Below the pieces are notes generated by a model. The model was not told the DNA's origin and ran no database searches. It was given only the letters and a program-made list of their open reading frames with translations. 64,000 bases of DNA from Polaromonas sp. JS666 (GTDB lineage: Bacteria > Pseudomonadota > Gammaproteobacteria > Burkholderiales > Burkholderiaceae_C), in assembly GCF_000013865.1 (NCBI RefSeq), contig NC_007950.1, positions 248,001 through 312,000 on the forward strand, written 5' to 3'. Position numbers and translations under genes: made by a program. How positions within the stretch are numbered: the first letter of the stretch is position 1; each line of letters begins with the position of its first letter. Positions 26,489-37,971 of the stretch are shown in pieces.

Positions 26489-27570
26489 TCAGGTTAGCTG
26501 GAGTGCGGCGATGATCGCATCGAGATCGATCGCCTGGCCGCCGCAGAAGGTGTAGTGGCCGTTCAGGTGAATGTGTCGCCAGGCCACCGGCGACGTCGCC
26601 TTGATCAGCGCGAGGGCCTTCTCGTTGCCGCTGGCCGCGTACTTCACGAGCAGCCCTGACAGAATCGCCGAGTTGTAGTAGATGATCGCGTTGGCGATCA
26701 GCCGCGCGCACTGGTTGCTGATCTCGAGTTCGAGATCGGTGCGGCCGGTGAGTTCCTTCTTGCCACCGACCTGAGCGATGGCTGCGCGCAGTTGGTGATA
26801 GGACTCGATGCGGTTTTGGGAGCGGTGGACGTTGCGCTGCAATTGTGGGTCGCGCAGATAGCGCAGGGTGTAGGTACTACGGATGAGCCGATCGAATTCG
26901 AAGATCGCCCGGCGCGTCGGATTTGCCTGCGTGTAGTTGCATAGCTTGCGGATCAAGGTGCCCTGGGTCATCTCCTTCAGGCCGAGCGTCGCAACGATGC
27001 GGTCGATGTTGGCCTTCTCGTCGATGATCGCTTGCAGGTCGATCTGTCCGGCCGGACGCAGCAGGAATTACTCGTATTGCGCCGGGTCGTCGGCGCAGAA
27101 AATCTCGTCGAGTTCGGCCTCGAGATCTGTGAAGCGGGGTTCGAAGCGCCGCCCGAACCAGTGCAGGATGGCGAAGTTGGCCTTGTTGACGCTGTGCATG
27201 TCGCCGGTGATCGCGGTCGGCACGATGTCGCTCGTATTGCGGTACCAGATATCGAAAACGTGGTGCGCCTCGTACTCATGCGCGCCGATCAACCAGCCCT
27301 GCAGCGGCACATGGTTGCACAGCAGCGTGTAGGCGACGACGCCCTTGCCGCAGCCGAAATACTTGCTTGAGTAGCGAGCCTTGACGGTCGGCCTCTCGAC
27401 GCTGAACTTCTGGCCATCGACGCTGCCGTACAGCGTCTCCAGTTCGAACGAGTAACACTCGAAGATGGGCAGCTCGGCGATGGCGTTGCTGATGCGGTCG
27501 TTGGCCTCCTGCAGCGTAGCCAGGCGCAGGTACTGCTGGTACGTCGTCTCCAGCACATGGTACCTGAAGT
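26489..27570 (-). pseudogene. tnpA: Tn3-family transposase, C-terminal remnant with in-frame stop
   Basis: About 360 residues of the DDE domain: YGSVDGQKFSVE, AITGDMHSVNKANFAI and SQNRIESYHQLRAAIAQ. A TAA at about 27068 interrupts the frame after DPAQYE, where the copy at 34.9-37.9 kb reads DPAQYAHCLIKPAGQ. The N-terminal two thirds are missing; homology starts at YHVLETTYQQYL. It faces away from the resolvase remnant. Confidence 0.85.
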
Positions 27571-27779
27571 CTTGGAATGTCATGTGTCCCGACACCGAAT
27601 CTGACATTGAACTGCGTCTGGCGGCTCATAGGAATTTTCAAGCTGAAGGCCCAGGCGCTGGTCCCCTGCCGGCATCCGGCGGATCAAATCCAGCTTGCCA
27701 TGAAGAGTGAGGCCACGTCGTTGCTCCGATCGAGCCGTACGCCAGACACCAATCAGCGGGACACGGCGCTGGAATTCGA

Positions 27780-28132
27780 CGTCACCACGCTGAAGGACAG
27801 GCAGGTCACCTTCCGCTCGCTCACCGAAGGCATGGACACCACTACGGCATCGGGCGAGCTACTGTTCCATGTGTTCGGCGCATTGGCGCAGTACGAACTG
27901 GCCTTGATCCAGGAGTGGGTCATTGCCGGTCTCGCCGTCGCCAAGCGGCGTAGCCGAATCGGTGGCCGGCCGGCGGCCATCGTAGGCGAGAAACGGGACG
28001 CCATCATTGCCGCACTGAACTGCGGCATGTCCAAGGCTGCCGAGCGTCGCACACTTTACCGTCAAACGCACCATGCTGAGTGAGACTTTGGCTCGTATCG
28101 GATGGTCCGGTGCACATGGCATCGACACCTGA
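27780..28132 (+). pseudogene. tnpR: Serine resolvase remnant (C-terminal two thirds)
   Basis: The internal part of a Tn3-type resolvase is readable: TEGMDTTTASGELLFHVFGA, then LAVAKRRSRIGGRP. A frameshift near 28050 moves the last helix-turn-helix segment (VKRTMLSETLARIGWSG) into another frame, ending at TGA 28130-28132. The N-terminal catalytic serine part is absent. It lies 6 bp before tnpA, the usual tnpR-tnpA order. Confidence 0.75.
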
Positions 28133-28138
28133 AGATGA

Positions 28139-31100
28139 ATGACCATGCGCGGTGACAGCAACGAACGACTGACGATTCTCTCAGAGGCGGAGAAGACAGC
28201 GCTCTATGGCGTTCCAAATTTTGACGATTTCCAGCGAGTCGAATTTTTTGCCATGACCGATGCTGAGCGCTCCTTCGCTTTGCAGCGTAGGGGCACCTTG
28301 ATACAGGTGTATTGCCTGCTGCAAGTTGGCTACTTCAAAGCCAAGCAGGCATTTTTTCAGTTCACTTTGGACGAGGTGCCCGCAGAAGATGTTGCGTTTC
28401 TGCTGCAACGGTATTTCCCTGGGCAAACGATTGAGTACCAAGGAATATTACGCGCAGCGCAGAGGCATTGTCGCTTTGTTCGGCTATCGCTTGTGGACGG
28501 ACAATGATCTACCGACATTGCGCAACAAAGCAGCACTGCTGGCCAAGACAGACGTGACCCCCACTTTCTTGCTGGCAGAATTGATGGTGTTTTTGATTGG
28601 CCAGCGCATCGTGCGACCAGGCTACTCGACGCTGCAAACCGTCATCCGAGACGCGCTCACCGCCGAGCGTGAGCGCCTGGAGCAATTGGTAGAAGCGGCC
28701 TTGACCGACGTGGCACGCGAAACGCTGCAACAATTGCTGGCGCATGAGAGCACATTGTCCGATTTGGCCGCCCTCAAACAAGACGCCAAAAGCTTTCGCT
28801 ACCGCCAGATGGGTCTGGAGCGTCAAAAGCGCCTCACGCTGGCTCCCTTGTATGTCATTGCCAAGGCCCTACTGCCAAGCCTTGACATCTCGCAACTCAA
28901 CATCGCCTACTACGCCAGCTTGGCCAACTTTTACACCATCTACGATTTACGGCGATTCAAACCCGGCCAGACCAACCTGTATTTGCTGTGTTACGCATGG
29001 CAGCGCTACCGCCAGCTAACCGACAATGTGGTGGAAGCCTTCGGCTACCACACACGCCATCTCGAAGACGACACCAAGGCAGTTGCTACCACGCAGGCCG
29101 CAAAAATTCACAACGAACGTCAGCAAGCTACGCCCAGGGTGGGAGAATTGCTCTTGCTGTATGTGGACGACACGCTGACCGACGTAACCCCTTTCGGCAA
29201 CGTGCGCCATCGGGCATTTCGCATCATGCCCGAAGCAACACTACGCTCGACGGGCAAGCTCCTGACGGAAAAGCCTGTCAGCCAGATGGATTTCGCTGGC
29301 AAGCCGTGGACAAGCAAAGTGGGCTTTGCACGAAAAATTGCGCCCGCTGGCCATGGCCTTGGAATTCGCCAGTAGCAGTGCCAGTGGCAAAGTCTGGCTG
29401 GCCACGCTGCAATGGATGAAGGAGGTCTTTGCCCGCCAGCAATCACTTGCCAAACAGCCACTGTCAGAAATTCCACCACGCACGCTACCCAAACGCCTGC
29501 GCCACTTTTTGCTGAGCTTCGACCAGGATGGCAAGCCCGTTGGCCTGCGTGGCGACCGGTATGAATTCTGGGTTTACCGGCAACTGCGTAAACGCCTCGA
29601 TATTGGCGACATTTACCTTGACGACAGCGTGCAGCACCGGCGCTTTGCGGATGACCTGGTGTCCATGGAGCGCAAGGCGGAAGCCCTGAAGGCGTTGAAC
29701 ATCCCCTGGCTGCATCAGCCGGTTGACGTGGCGCTCGATGCCCTGTTCACCGAACTCGATCCGCAGTGGCGAGCGTTCGATGAGGAACTGCGCGGCGGCA
29801 AGCTCAAGCACCTGGAGTTCGACCCCGATAAAAAAACGCTGATCTGGCACCGTCCCAAGGCCGACAAGGACAAGCTGCTGCAACTGGGCTTCTACGGCAA
29901 GCTCCAGGCCCGCGACGTTGCCGATGTTTTTCGGTTTGTGAATGAACGGTGCCACTTCCTGTCAGCGATGACGCCTTTGCAGCCACGCTACGCAAAGAAA
30001 ATCGCCGACGAAGACAGCTTGATGGCGGTGGTTATTGCCCAGGCCATGAACCACGGCAACTTCAAAATGGCCGAGACCTGCGATATCCCGTATTACGTCC
30101 TGGAAGCCACGCATCAGCAGCACCTGCGTCCGGCAACACTGATCGCCGCGAACGATTTGATCAGTAATTTCATTGCCAAGCTGCCGATTTTTCCGTACTA
30201 CTCCATTGACATGGATGTGCTCTACGGTAGCGTTGACGGGCAAAAGTTTGCCGCCGCCAGCCCGACACTCAAGGCGCGCCATTCGCGCAAGTACTTCGGC
30301 AAGGATAGGGGTGTTGTCGCTTTCACATTTCTGGCAAACCATGTGGCTTTGCAAACCGAGCTGTTGGGCGCAAACCAGCACGAGAGCTACTGGGTTTTTG
30401 ACATCTGCTACAACAACACGTCTGACATTGTACCGACCACGATCACCGGCGATATGCACAGCATCAACATGGCCAACTTTGCGATCCTGCACTGGTTCGG
30501 CATGAACCTGGCGCCACGTTTCACCAATTTGCATGCGCAGTTAAAGCACCTCTATTGTGGCCCTGGCCAGGAAGGGTACGCCGATTTCTTGATCAAGCCT
30601 GTGGGTCAAATTGACCGCAACCTGATTACCTCCGAGAAGGCCAACATGGACCAGATTGCCGCCACGCTGGGACTCAAGGAGATGAGCCAAAGCGTGCTGA
30701 TGCGCAAGATCTGCACCCTGTCCGGGCATCACCGTACGCGCAAGGCCATCTTTGAATATGACAAACTGATCCGCAGCATCTACACCCTTCGCTACCTGCG
30801 TGACCCAAAATTGCAGCGGGATGTCCACCGCTCGGAAAACCGCATAGAGTCCTACCACCAGTTACGCTCCACCATTGCCCAGGTGAACGGCAAGAAGGAG
30901 TTGACAGGGCGCACAGACCTGGATGTGGCTGTCAGCAACCACTGTGGTCGCTTGATTGTAAATGTCGTGATTGCCTACAACTCCATGTTGCTGTCTGGGC
31001 TGTTGACCAAGTATCTTGCCACTGGCAACGACAAGGCACTGGACTTGCTCAGGCGAATCTCGCCAGCGGCTTGGCAGCACCTGCATTTCCTTGGGCATTA

Positions 31101-31167
31101 CGCATTCCGCGGCAAGCACAATCCGATTGACTTGGAGAGCATTTTGGCGGGGATCGACTGGGAGTAG
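28139..31167 (+). pseudogene. tnpA: Tn3-family transposase with several frameshifts
   Basis: A full-length transposase can be assembled across three frames: residues for the N-terminal domain (28139 to about 28435), the middle (about 28435 to 29295) and the C-terminal DDE domain (about 29330 to 31167; YGSVDGQKFAAAS, TITGDMHSINMAN, SENRIESYHQLRS). One shift lies near 28430 (before LSTKEYYAQRRG). At least two small indels lie near 29295-29330 (FRWQAVDK and LHEKLRPLAMALEFAS are in different frames). The element is dead. Its right inverted repeat is at 31182-31219. Confidence 0.85.
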
Positions 31168-31181
31168 CCGCCGATTTTGAT

Positions 31182-31219
31182 GATCTGGACAAATTCCGCC
31201 GGTTTGGGCTTAGAACCCC
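31182..31219 (+). repeat. Right terminal inverted repeat of the Tn3-family element (38 bp)
   Basis: Read on the minus strand it begins GGGGTTCTAAGCCCAAACC and continues with CGGCGGAATTTGTCC, the length and GGGG start typical of Tn3-family ends. It lies 15 bp after the tnpA stop. Confidence 0.8.
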
Positions 31220-31300
31220 GGCATGCGGCTTCGGACTCTTGTGAGCACCTCAGACCGATTTACAAGGGTTTACCCTATGCTCAAAGCGCTACGATTTGCA

Positions 31301-31338
31301 CCGAAACCGAGATCACCCCGGTTTGGGCTTAGAACCCC
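31301..31338 (+). repeat. Second, same-orientation Tn3-type terminal repeat
   Basis: Its outer 21 bp (31318-31338) are identical to the outer 21 bp of the repeat at 31182-31219, but the inner part differs (GGTGATCTCGG). This is the end of a second, related element or a one-ended transposition scar. It is immediately followed by a toxin-antitoxin pair. Confidence 0.7.
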
Positions 31339-31401
31339 TTAAAATTTCCTTCCCTTGAAGGTGCATAATAAGTGCATAATTGATGCATTGAAAGAAACAA
31401 C

Positions 31402-31824
31402 ATGGAAACAGCTCAATTTCTAACCCCCGCGCCAGCGGCACGTCGCGCACCAGAGGCCGCCGCCTTCTCAATTGCTGATGCACTCAAGGAGCCTGGCCAG
31501 GATCCGCTGATTTCTCCCACGCGCTACATAGACATGCTCAAGCTCGACATTGGGACATTCGCCCAACACGCGCACGTCCACAGGAACACGGTAACCCGTG
31601 CGCCGGGCGCCGCGAGCGTGCAAAGCTACCTCCGCCAAAACATACGCGTCCTTGCTGCCGCTCTGAATGCATCTGGCAATGACCTCGGGAAGGCCCTGCA
31701 GTGGTTTCGTAATGAACCGCTGCCACCATTCGCCTACAAGACTGCTGAGCAGCTGGTCGCTGACGGCCGCGCGGATGACGTGATCCGCCTGATTGACTCG
31801 TACGCCGGCGGCGCGGCCGGATGA
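31402..31824 (+). CDS. Xre/MbcA/ParS-like antitoxin, second RES pair (140 aa)
   Basis: Typical length for the family. A helix-turn-helix-like region (YIDMLKLDIGTFAQHAHVHR) precedes the C-terminal DUF2384-like segment (ALQWFRNEPLPPFAYKTAEQ, then DVIRLIDSYAGGAAG), whose tail blocks the toxin active site in this family. The stop overlaps the toxin start as ATGA. Confidence 0.85.
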   Translation: METAQFLTPAPAARRAPEAAAFSIADALKEPGQDPLISPTRYIDMLKLDIGTFAQHAHVHRNTVTRAPGAASVQSYLRQNIRVLAAALNASGNDLGKALQWFRNEPLPPFAYKTAEQLVADGRADDVIRLIDSYAGGAAG

Positions 31825-32348
31825 TCGCCGCGGTAAGTATCGGATTGACCGACCAGGTCTGCTACCGAATGCATGTGCCGCGCTGGGCGTGGGCCCCCAC
31901 CAGTGGCCTGGGCGCCGCACGCCAAGGTGGCCGCCTCAACCGTGCTGGCGTCGAGGCGCTTTACTTGGCATTGGACACGGAGACGGCGATCGCGGAGTTC
32001 CAGCAAGCGGCGGCGCTGCTTCCGCCGGCGACGTTGGTAACTTACCAGTTGACCCTGGACAAAGTCGTCGACTTCAGGGCGGGCTTCACTCCGGACTGGA
32101 ATCCGCTGTGGCAGGACTTGTCTTGCGACTGGCGCGCCATGGTTTTCGATGACAACGTGGAGCCTCCAACCTGGGTGATTTCGGACATGTGCATCGCCAA
32201 GGGCTACAAGGGCATTCTTTTCCCCTCCAGCGCGCTTGCCGGTGGCAACAACCTCGTGATTTTCAACTCCAGCATCGTTGCGACGGACAAGCTCGAGATA
32301 TTCGATCCAAAGGGCGACTTGCCCAAAAACCAAGCGTCTTGGCCATAA
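31821..32348 (+). CDS. RES-domain toxin, second pair (175 aa)
   Basis: The RES core is clear: YRMHVPRWAW (R16), GGRLNRAGVEALYLALD with Y48, and ETAIAEFQQ with E59, then CDWRAMVFD and YKGILFPSSALAGGNNLVIF. NAD+ is the likely substrate by family. It is unrelated at close range to the RES gene at 22.9 kb, so the plasmid carries two independent systems. Confidence 0.87.
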   Translation: MIAAVSIGLTDQVCYRMHVPRWAWAPTSGLGAARQGGRLNRAGVEALYLALDTETAIAEFQQAAALLPPATLVTYQLTLDKVVDFRAGFTPDWNPLWQDLSCDWRAMVFDDNVEPPTWVISDMCIAKGYKGILFPSSALAGGNNLVIFNSSIVATDKLEIFDPKGDLPKNQASWP

Positions 32349-32714
32349 CTTGGCGACCGGCTGGCGCCGCCACGGGGCACAGCCATCTGGACAGACGGCG
32401 CTGATCGCGATGGGCGTGGACCGAGACGACCGCAAAGTGGCTCGAACAGTCCGCGGGGGGTAGCTCTTACCCACCTATCTCTGCCGGCAAGCCGCTTGCC
32501 ACTATCCACCTGACTGACCAGGCGCAAGCTTGAAATCAACAACCAGCAGCTGTATCATTCCGATCGGGTACTTCTGGTGTGCCTGCCGCTCACGTTGGCA
32601 AAACCGATTAACCAGCTTTTCTTTGGGTCTACCCCAATCCCTCGTCGCAAGCAAATTACTTCATGCGCTGACGAAATAGTGAGCATTTCGAATGCTGGCG
32701 CGAAGGAGTGATTT
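32349..32714. other. Gene-free stretch after the RES toxin
   Basis: About 365 bp with no supported gene, terminator or transposon end. I searched for the missing left end of the Tn3-family element here and did not find one. Confidence 0.4.
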
Positions 32715-32861
32715 ATGGTTTCAGCGATTCAAGAGGCAGCACGTTCATCCGGGTGCACCGGTTATTTTGCATGGGAGATCACGCCGGAAGTCTTTGGCGC
32801 CTGGCTCATGTCGGCGGCATGGCTTGAAGTTTCGGGAACATCTTGCAAACTGATTGCATGA
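32715..32861 (+). CDS. Possible small ORF (48 aa)
   Basis: The ATG is preceded by AAGGAG with a 6-bp spacer, an excellent start signal. The product (MVSAIQEAARSSGCTG..., then WEITPEVFGAWLMSAAWLEV) has no known family. It may be the 5' end of a gene cut off by the neighbouring transposon. Confidence 0.3.
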   Translation: MVSAIQEAARSSGCTGYFAWEITPEVFGAWLMSAAWLEVSGTSCKLIA

Positions 32862-33045
32862 TTTCCAAAACTGACATTCAGGCCTACTTGGGGTTCCACG
32901 CCGGAACCGCCGAAAATTCCGTCGTCCCGATCAGGGGTCGGTCGAGATTCGCGAAGGTTTCTTCGGAAAATGGCGTAGGCCATTGATTTTCAAAGACTTT
33001 CCGGCATTAGTTTCCTCTACATTTCTTGCGTATTCGAGCCTCGCC

Positions 33046-34731
33046 TCACCGGACCGCGAACGCCGCATCCATCTGCCTGGCCCGCTTGACCTCATCGCTG
33101 TGCAGGTAAATCGAGGTGGTCGCGATGGAGGAGTGCCGCAAGTTGTCGCGTACGGCGGTGAGTTCTGCGCCACCTTGTAGCGCGTGAGAGGCGTGGGTGT
33201 GCCGCATCCAGTGCGGGGTTGCCCGGCGCAGCTTTGCGGCCAAGGTCGGGTTGTCCTCGACAAGGATGTCGGCGACAGTGGCGAAGAAGCGCTTCATGAC
33301 AACCCACAGACGGGCTCGGTTGATGCCGGCTTCGCCGCCGATATTGCCTATCAGCGGGATGTCTGGACTCCATTTTTGCGGCGTAGTTGGCAGGCCCCGC
33401 TGCACGAGGTAACGATCCAGGGCGGACCGTGCCAGCGGCGGCAGCGTCACCCGGCCAGCTCGGTGGCCCTTGCCGACAACGTGCAGCCAGCGCTCTTCGT
33501 GGTCGACCTCGATGGCGCCGAGGGTTGCGTGGACCAGTTCGCTGGCTCGCAGCCCGGTGGCGTACGCAAAGTCCAGCACGAAGCGCAGCCGCTGCGCGGC
33601 GGCCGGCTGCCAGCCGTACGACCACTCCAGCCCGTCGGCCACCGTGCGCAGCAACGCCCACTCGGCGTCCGAGAACGACCGGGAAGTGTCCATCCCAGCG
33701 GGCTGCACGCCGCGCACCTTGATGCCCGAGAACGGGTTCGCGAGAACGTATCGTTGTTCGATCAGCCAGCGGAACATGGCGCTGAGCACTGACAGCCCGT
33801 GCGCGGCCGAGCGCGCCGACAGTCCGCCGGCGAAGGGTCGCCACTCGGGTGAGGAGCGCGGTCGCGGCGGCCCCACCCAGCGCGAGCGAGGGGTGGGGCG
33901 GCGCAGGAACGCCCGATAGGCGACGGCGTCCTCCGTGGCCAGCGACGACAGCGCGCAGCCGCGCTCGACGATGGCCCACAGGACCAGGCGCTCGGCCTCC
34001 TTGCGGTACTTGCGCTGTGTGGCAGGTGACTCGTGCAGCGACAGCCAGGCTTGCACGGCCTGGTAGTCGTTGTCGGCGCGCATCGCGCAGGCCGAACGCG
34101 GTGCGCGCAAGGTGCCGCGCGAGCCGTCGACGTCCTCGGGCACGACGAGGTTCTCCCACGGTGACAGGTCTTTCGGTGGCGCGGCGGCCACGAGCGCTCG
34201 TGCTCGTTGCGTGAGATCCGGATGGGCGGCAAAGAACGCCTCGATCTGGCGGGCCCCCGTGGCACCGAGGCCGGGCACGGTGACCCACCAACGTCGCCGA
34301 CGCGGCACGCGCACGGTCAGGTCGGCGAGCGTTTTGATCCCAGCCGCACGCAGCGCCGCAGCCGAGCGGGGCCGAAGCCAGCGTTCGAGGTCGTCTCCGA
34401 TCAGTGGCTGGGGCACAGGCAGCGATGCGATCGTGTCCAGCGCGCGGGCGATGGTGATCGCGCGTTTGGAGCCGCGTGCGTGCGCACGCTCGAAGAGCGC
34501 GGCGAGATCAGCGCGATGGCGGCCACGCGCAAAGTCCGCCACCTGGCGGCGCAGGCGGCCCAGCAGGCCTCGGGAGGACTCATCCGTGACGCGCCGCTCG
34601 CCCAGGTAGCGCGCGACAGCCGTGCGGGAGTCTATGCCCTCATACCAGGCGCGCAGCGCCGCCAGCGCGGCGGCATTGGGCAATGCGTCGCTGTCGCTCG
34701 AACCGGCTGTTACAGACACCGAGGTTTTCAC
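33046..34731 (-). CDS. Tyrosine recombinase of the DUF3701 integrase type, TnpI-like (561 aa)
   Basis: All catalytic residues are visible: R395 (YATGLRASEL), K421 (VVGKGH), H507-W-M-R510, H533 (LRHSSIATTS) and Y542. An N-terminal about 170-residue region with VPGLGATGARQIEAFF (helix-hairpin-like) is shared with the 734-aa integrase at 18.4 kb. It starts with GTG at 34731 and is divergent from the Tn3-family tnpA at 34871, with an inverted repeat between them. That arrangement suggests it resolves the cointegrates of this transposon. Confidence 0.87.
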   Translation of the reverse strand: MKTSVSVTAGSSDSDALPNAAALAALRAWYEGIDSRTAVARYLGERRVTDESSRGLLGRLRRQVADFARGRHRADLAALFERAHARGSKRAITIARALDTIASLPVPQPLIGDDLERWLRPRSAAALRAAGIKTLADLTVRVPRRRRWWVTVPGLGATGARQIEAFFAAHPDLTQRARALVAAAPPKDLSPWENLVVPEDVDGSRGTLRAPRSACAMRADNDYQAVQAWLSLHESPATQRKYRKEAERLVLWAIVERGCALSSLATEDAVAYRAFLRRPTPRSRWVGPPRPRSSPEWRPFAGGLSARSAAHGLSVLSAMFRWLIEQRYVLANPFSGIKVRGVQPAGMDTSRSFSDAEWALLRTVADGLEWSYGWQPAAAQRLRFVLDFAYATGLRASELVHATLGAIEVDHEERWLHVVGKGHRAGRVTLPPLARSALDRYLVQRGLPTTPQKWSPDIPLIGNIGGEAGINRARLWVVMKRFFATVADILVEDNPTLAAKLRRATPHWMRHTHASHALQGGAELTAVRDNLRHSSIATTSIYLHSDEVKRARQMDAAFAVR

Positions 34732-34769
34732 AAACCGAAGTTTAGCTTCTTGGAGTGACTAGGGCGAGA

Positions 34770-34786
34770 ACAAACGTTCTGTTTGT
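34770..34786. repeat. Candidate core recombination site for the TnpI-like recombinase
   Basis: ACAAAC and GTTTGT flank a 5-bp GTTCT spacer in the 139-bp gap between the divergent recombinase and transposase genes. The arm length and spacing fit tyrosine-recombinase core sites. Inferred, not shown. Confidence 0.5.
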
Positions 34787-34870
34787 AGAATTCACATAGA
34801 CCCTCTTAAATCACTCATAAATCCATCATCCGGGCACTGACCTGCCAGGCCGCAGGACCCTTGCTCGACA

Positions 34871-37800
34871 ATGACGAAAGCAACCAACAAGCAGCTGTCC
34901 GTACTCTCGCCCGCCGAACAAGAGGCCCTGTACGGATGGCCGGACTTCGACGACGCCCAGCGCCTGGAATACCTCGCTCTGTCCGCACCCCAACTGGCCT
35001 TGGCCAGTGGCCGCACCGGTCTGCACAACCAAGTGTGGTGCATCCTGCAAATCGGCTACTTCCAGGCCAAGCAGACATTTTTCAGCTTCACCTGGGACGA
35101 CGTCGCCGACGACCTGGCCTTCGTGCTCAGTCGCTACTTCCCGGGCCAAGCCTTCCAACCCCGTGGCGTCACGAAGCATGAACACTACAGCCAGCGTGCC
35201 CTGATCGCCCAGCTGTTTGGCTACCGCCTGTGGTCCAGCGAGTTCCAGGACCACCTGGTTCCAGCAGGCCGAGCAGATCGCGCGCCGAGATGTCGGCCCT
35301 GCATTCATTGTCGCCGAACTCATCGACTACCTGCGCAGATTCAAGGTGGAGCGGCCCGGATACACGACCATGCAGACGGTGATCAGCCAGACCCTGACTG
35401 CCGAACGCCATCGTCTGTCCAAGTTGTTGTCCTCGAAGCTGGACGCCGCGACGACGACATCGCTTGCGCACTTGCTGGTGCGCGACGACACCCTGTCCGA
35501 ACTGGCCGCGCTCAAGCAGGACGCCAAGAGTTTCGGCTGGCACCAGATGGTGCGAGAGCGCGAGAAGCGCGCCCGCCTGGAGCCCCTGTACCTCGTGGCC
35601 AAGAGCCTGCTGCCGACGCTTGCGATCTCGCAGCAAAACCTGCTGTACTACGCCAGCCTGGCGAACTTCTACACCGTCTTCGAGCTGCGACGGATGAAGC
35701 CGGAACAGGCAAACCTCTACTTGCTGTGCTACGCGTGGCAGCGCTACCGCCAGCTCACCGACAACCTGGTGGATGCGCTGGGTTACCACACCAAGAAGTT
35801 CGAGGATGAGATCAAGAATCTGGCCCAGCAGGCATTCATTGAGCAGCAGCTCAAGCGTCAGAAGGAATCGCCCCGGCTCGGGCGTTTGCTCCTGCTGTAC
35901 GTCGACGACGCCTATGCCGACACGACACCCTTCGGTAAGGTTCGCCGGCGCGCGTTCAAGATCATGCCGCGTGCAAAACTGCAGCTCGTCGGCGAACGCA
36001 TGAGCACCAGACGCAGCAGCCAGCTGACGCTGCGCTGGGAGGCCGTCGACAAGGTTGCTGCTCGCGTGCGACGCCATTTGAGACCGCTGTACGAGGCGCT
36101 TGAACCGACGGCCGCCAACCCCGAGAACCCCTTCCTCGCCGCTCTGATTTGGATGAAGGACGGGTTTGCGAAACAGCAACCGCTGTCGCAACGACCGGCC
36201 GAGGAGTTCCTTGAGAAGACCGTGCCCCCGAGCCTGCGCCTCTATCTACTGACCTTCGACGCCGCAGGAAATGCCACCGGGGTGCAGCCCGACCGTTACG
36301 AACTTTGGGTCTACCGCCAGTTGCGTCGGCATCTGCACTCGGGCGAAATCTATGTGGACGACAGCCAGCAGCATCGCCACCTGAGCGCCGAACTCGTCTC
36401 GGCCGACCAGCAAGCGGCGGCCTTCGAGCAGATGGACATCCCTTGGGTGCGTCGGCCGCTGGCCGAGCGGCTCACGGAGCTGACCACGGAACTGCACACC
36501 CAATGGCTGGCCTTCGATCGCGAACTGCGCACGGGCGAACTGGCACATCTCGACTACGACGAGGCCAGTGCAACATTGACGTGCCGGCGCCCCAAAGCCG
36601 AGAACGAGGACACGCCCGACGCCTTCTACGACCAGTTGCCATTCTGCGACGTGGCTGATGTCCTGCGCTTTGTGAACCAGGAGTGCCAGTTCCTGTCGGC
36701 GTTGACGCCGCTGCAACCGCGCTACGCCAAGCAGGTCGCCGACGAGAACAGCTTGCTGGCGGTCATCGCAGCGCAGGCCATGAATCACGGCAATTTCTTG
36801 ATGTCGCGTACCAGTGACATTGCGTACCACGTGCTGGAAGCCACCCACCAGCAGTACCTGCGACTGGCCACGCTGCAGGCGGCCAACGACCGTATCAGCA
36901 ACGCGATCGCCGAGTTGCCGATCTTCCCTCACTACTCGTTCGACCTGGAGACGCTGTACGCCAGCGTCGACGGCCAGAAGTTCAGCGTCGCACGGCCCAC
37001 CGTGAAGGCGCGGCATTCGCGCAAATACTTCGGCCGCGGCAAGGGCATGGTCGCCTTCACGCTGCTGTGCAACCACGTGCCGCTACAGGGCGGGCTCATC
37101 GGAGCGCACGAGCTCGAGGCGCATCACGTCTTCGACATCTGGTACCGCAACACCTCGGACATCGTGCCGACCGCGATCACCGGCGACATGCACAGCCTCA
37201 ACAAGGTCAACTTCGCCATCCTGGATTGGTTCGGGCCGCGCTACGAGCCGCGCTTCACAGACCTCGACAAGCAGCTCGGCGAGATCTATTGCGCGGGTGA
37301 CCCGGCGCAGTACGCGCACTGTCTGATCAAGCCTGCTGGGCAGATCGACCTGCCGACGATCGTCAACGAAAAGGCGAACATCGACCGCATTGTCGCCACG
37401 CTGGGCCTGAAGGAAATGACCCAGGGCACGCTCGTCCGCAAGCTGTGTACCTACGACGCCGATCCAACGCGGCAAGCGGTCTTCGAATACGACAGGCTGG
37501 TTCGCAGCATATACACGCTGCGCTACCTGCGAGACCCGCAGTTGCAGCGCTTCGTGCACCGCTCGCAGAACCGCATCGAGTCCTATCACCAGCTGCGGTC
37601 AGCCATCGCGCAGGTCGGCGGCAAGAAGGAACTCACAGGACGCACCGACCTTGACATCGAGATCAGCAACCAGTGCGCCAGGTTGATCGCCAACGCGATC
37701 GTCTACTACAACTCCGCGATCCTGTCGCGCCTGCTGACCACGTACAAGGCCAGCGGGAACGAGACGGCGCTGGCGCTCATCACATCGACATCGCCCGTGG

Positions 37801-37895
37801 CCTGGCGGCATGTGCACTTGAATGGGCGCTACGCGTTCCGCGACGGCGGGCAAGCCATCGATCTGGACACCATCATCCGGGCGCTGAATCTATAG
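34871..37895 (+). pseudogene. tnpA: Tn3-family transposase with one N-terminal frameshift
   Basis: Near-complete transposase of about 1,005 residues. The first about 125 residues (LSPAEQEALYGWPDFDDAQR) read in one frame, and the rest reads in another from about 35245 (TTWFQQAEQIARRDVGPAFI onward). The DDE domain is intact: YASVDGQKFSVA, AITGDMHSLNKVNFAI, SQNRIESYHQLRSAIAQ. One base appears missing or extra near CAGGACCACC (about 35245). It could still be rescued by frameshifting but is most simply inactive. Confidence 0.85.
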
Positions 37896-37971
37896 CGAAC
37901 GCATCGGCCGCGCCATCTGGTCATGGGTCGCTCGGCGACGATGCCGCAGGGCCTCAGCCGAGGGAAATGAA

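Noticed and set aside
32349..33045. Left inverted repeat of the TnpI-type Tn3 element
   Set aside because: Candidates starting with GGGG (for example near 32455 and 32935) do not match the right repeat at 37972-38009 beyond the Gs.
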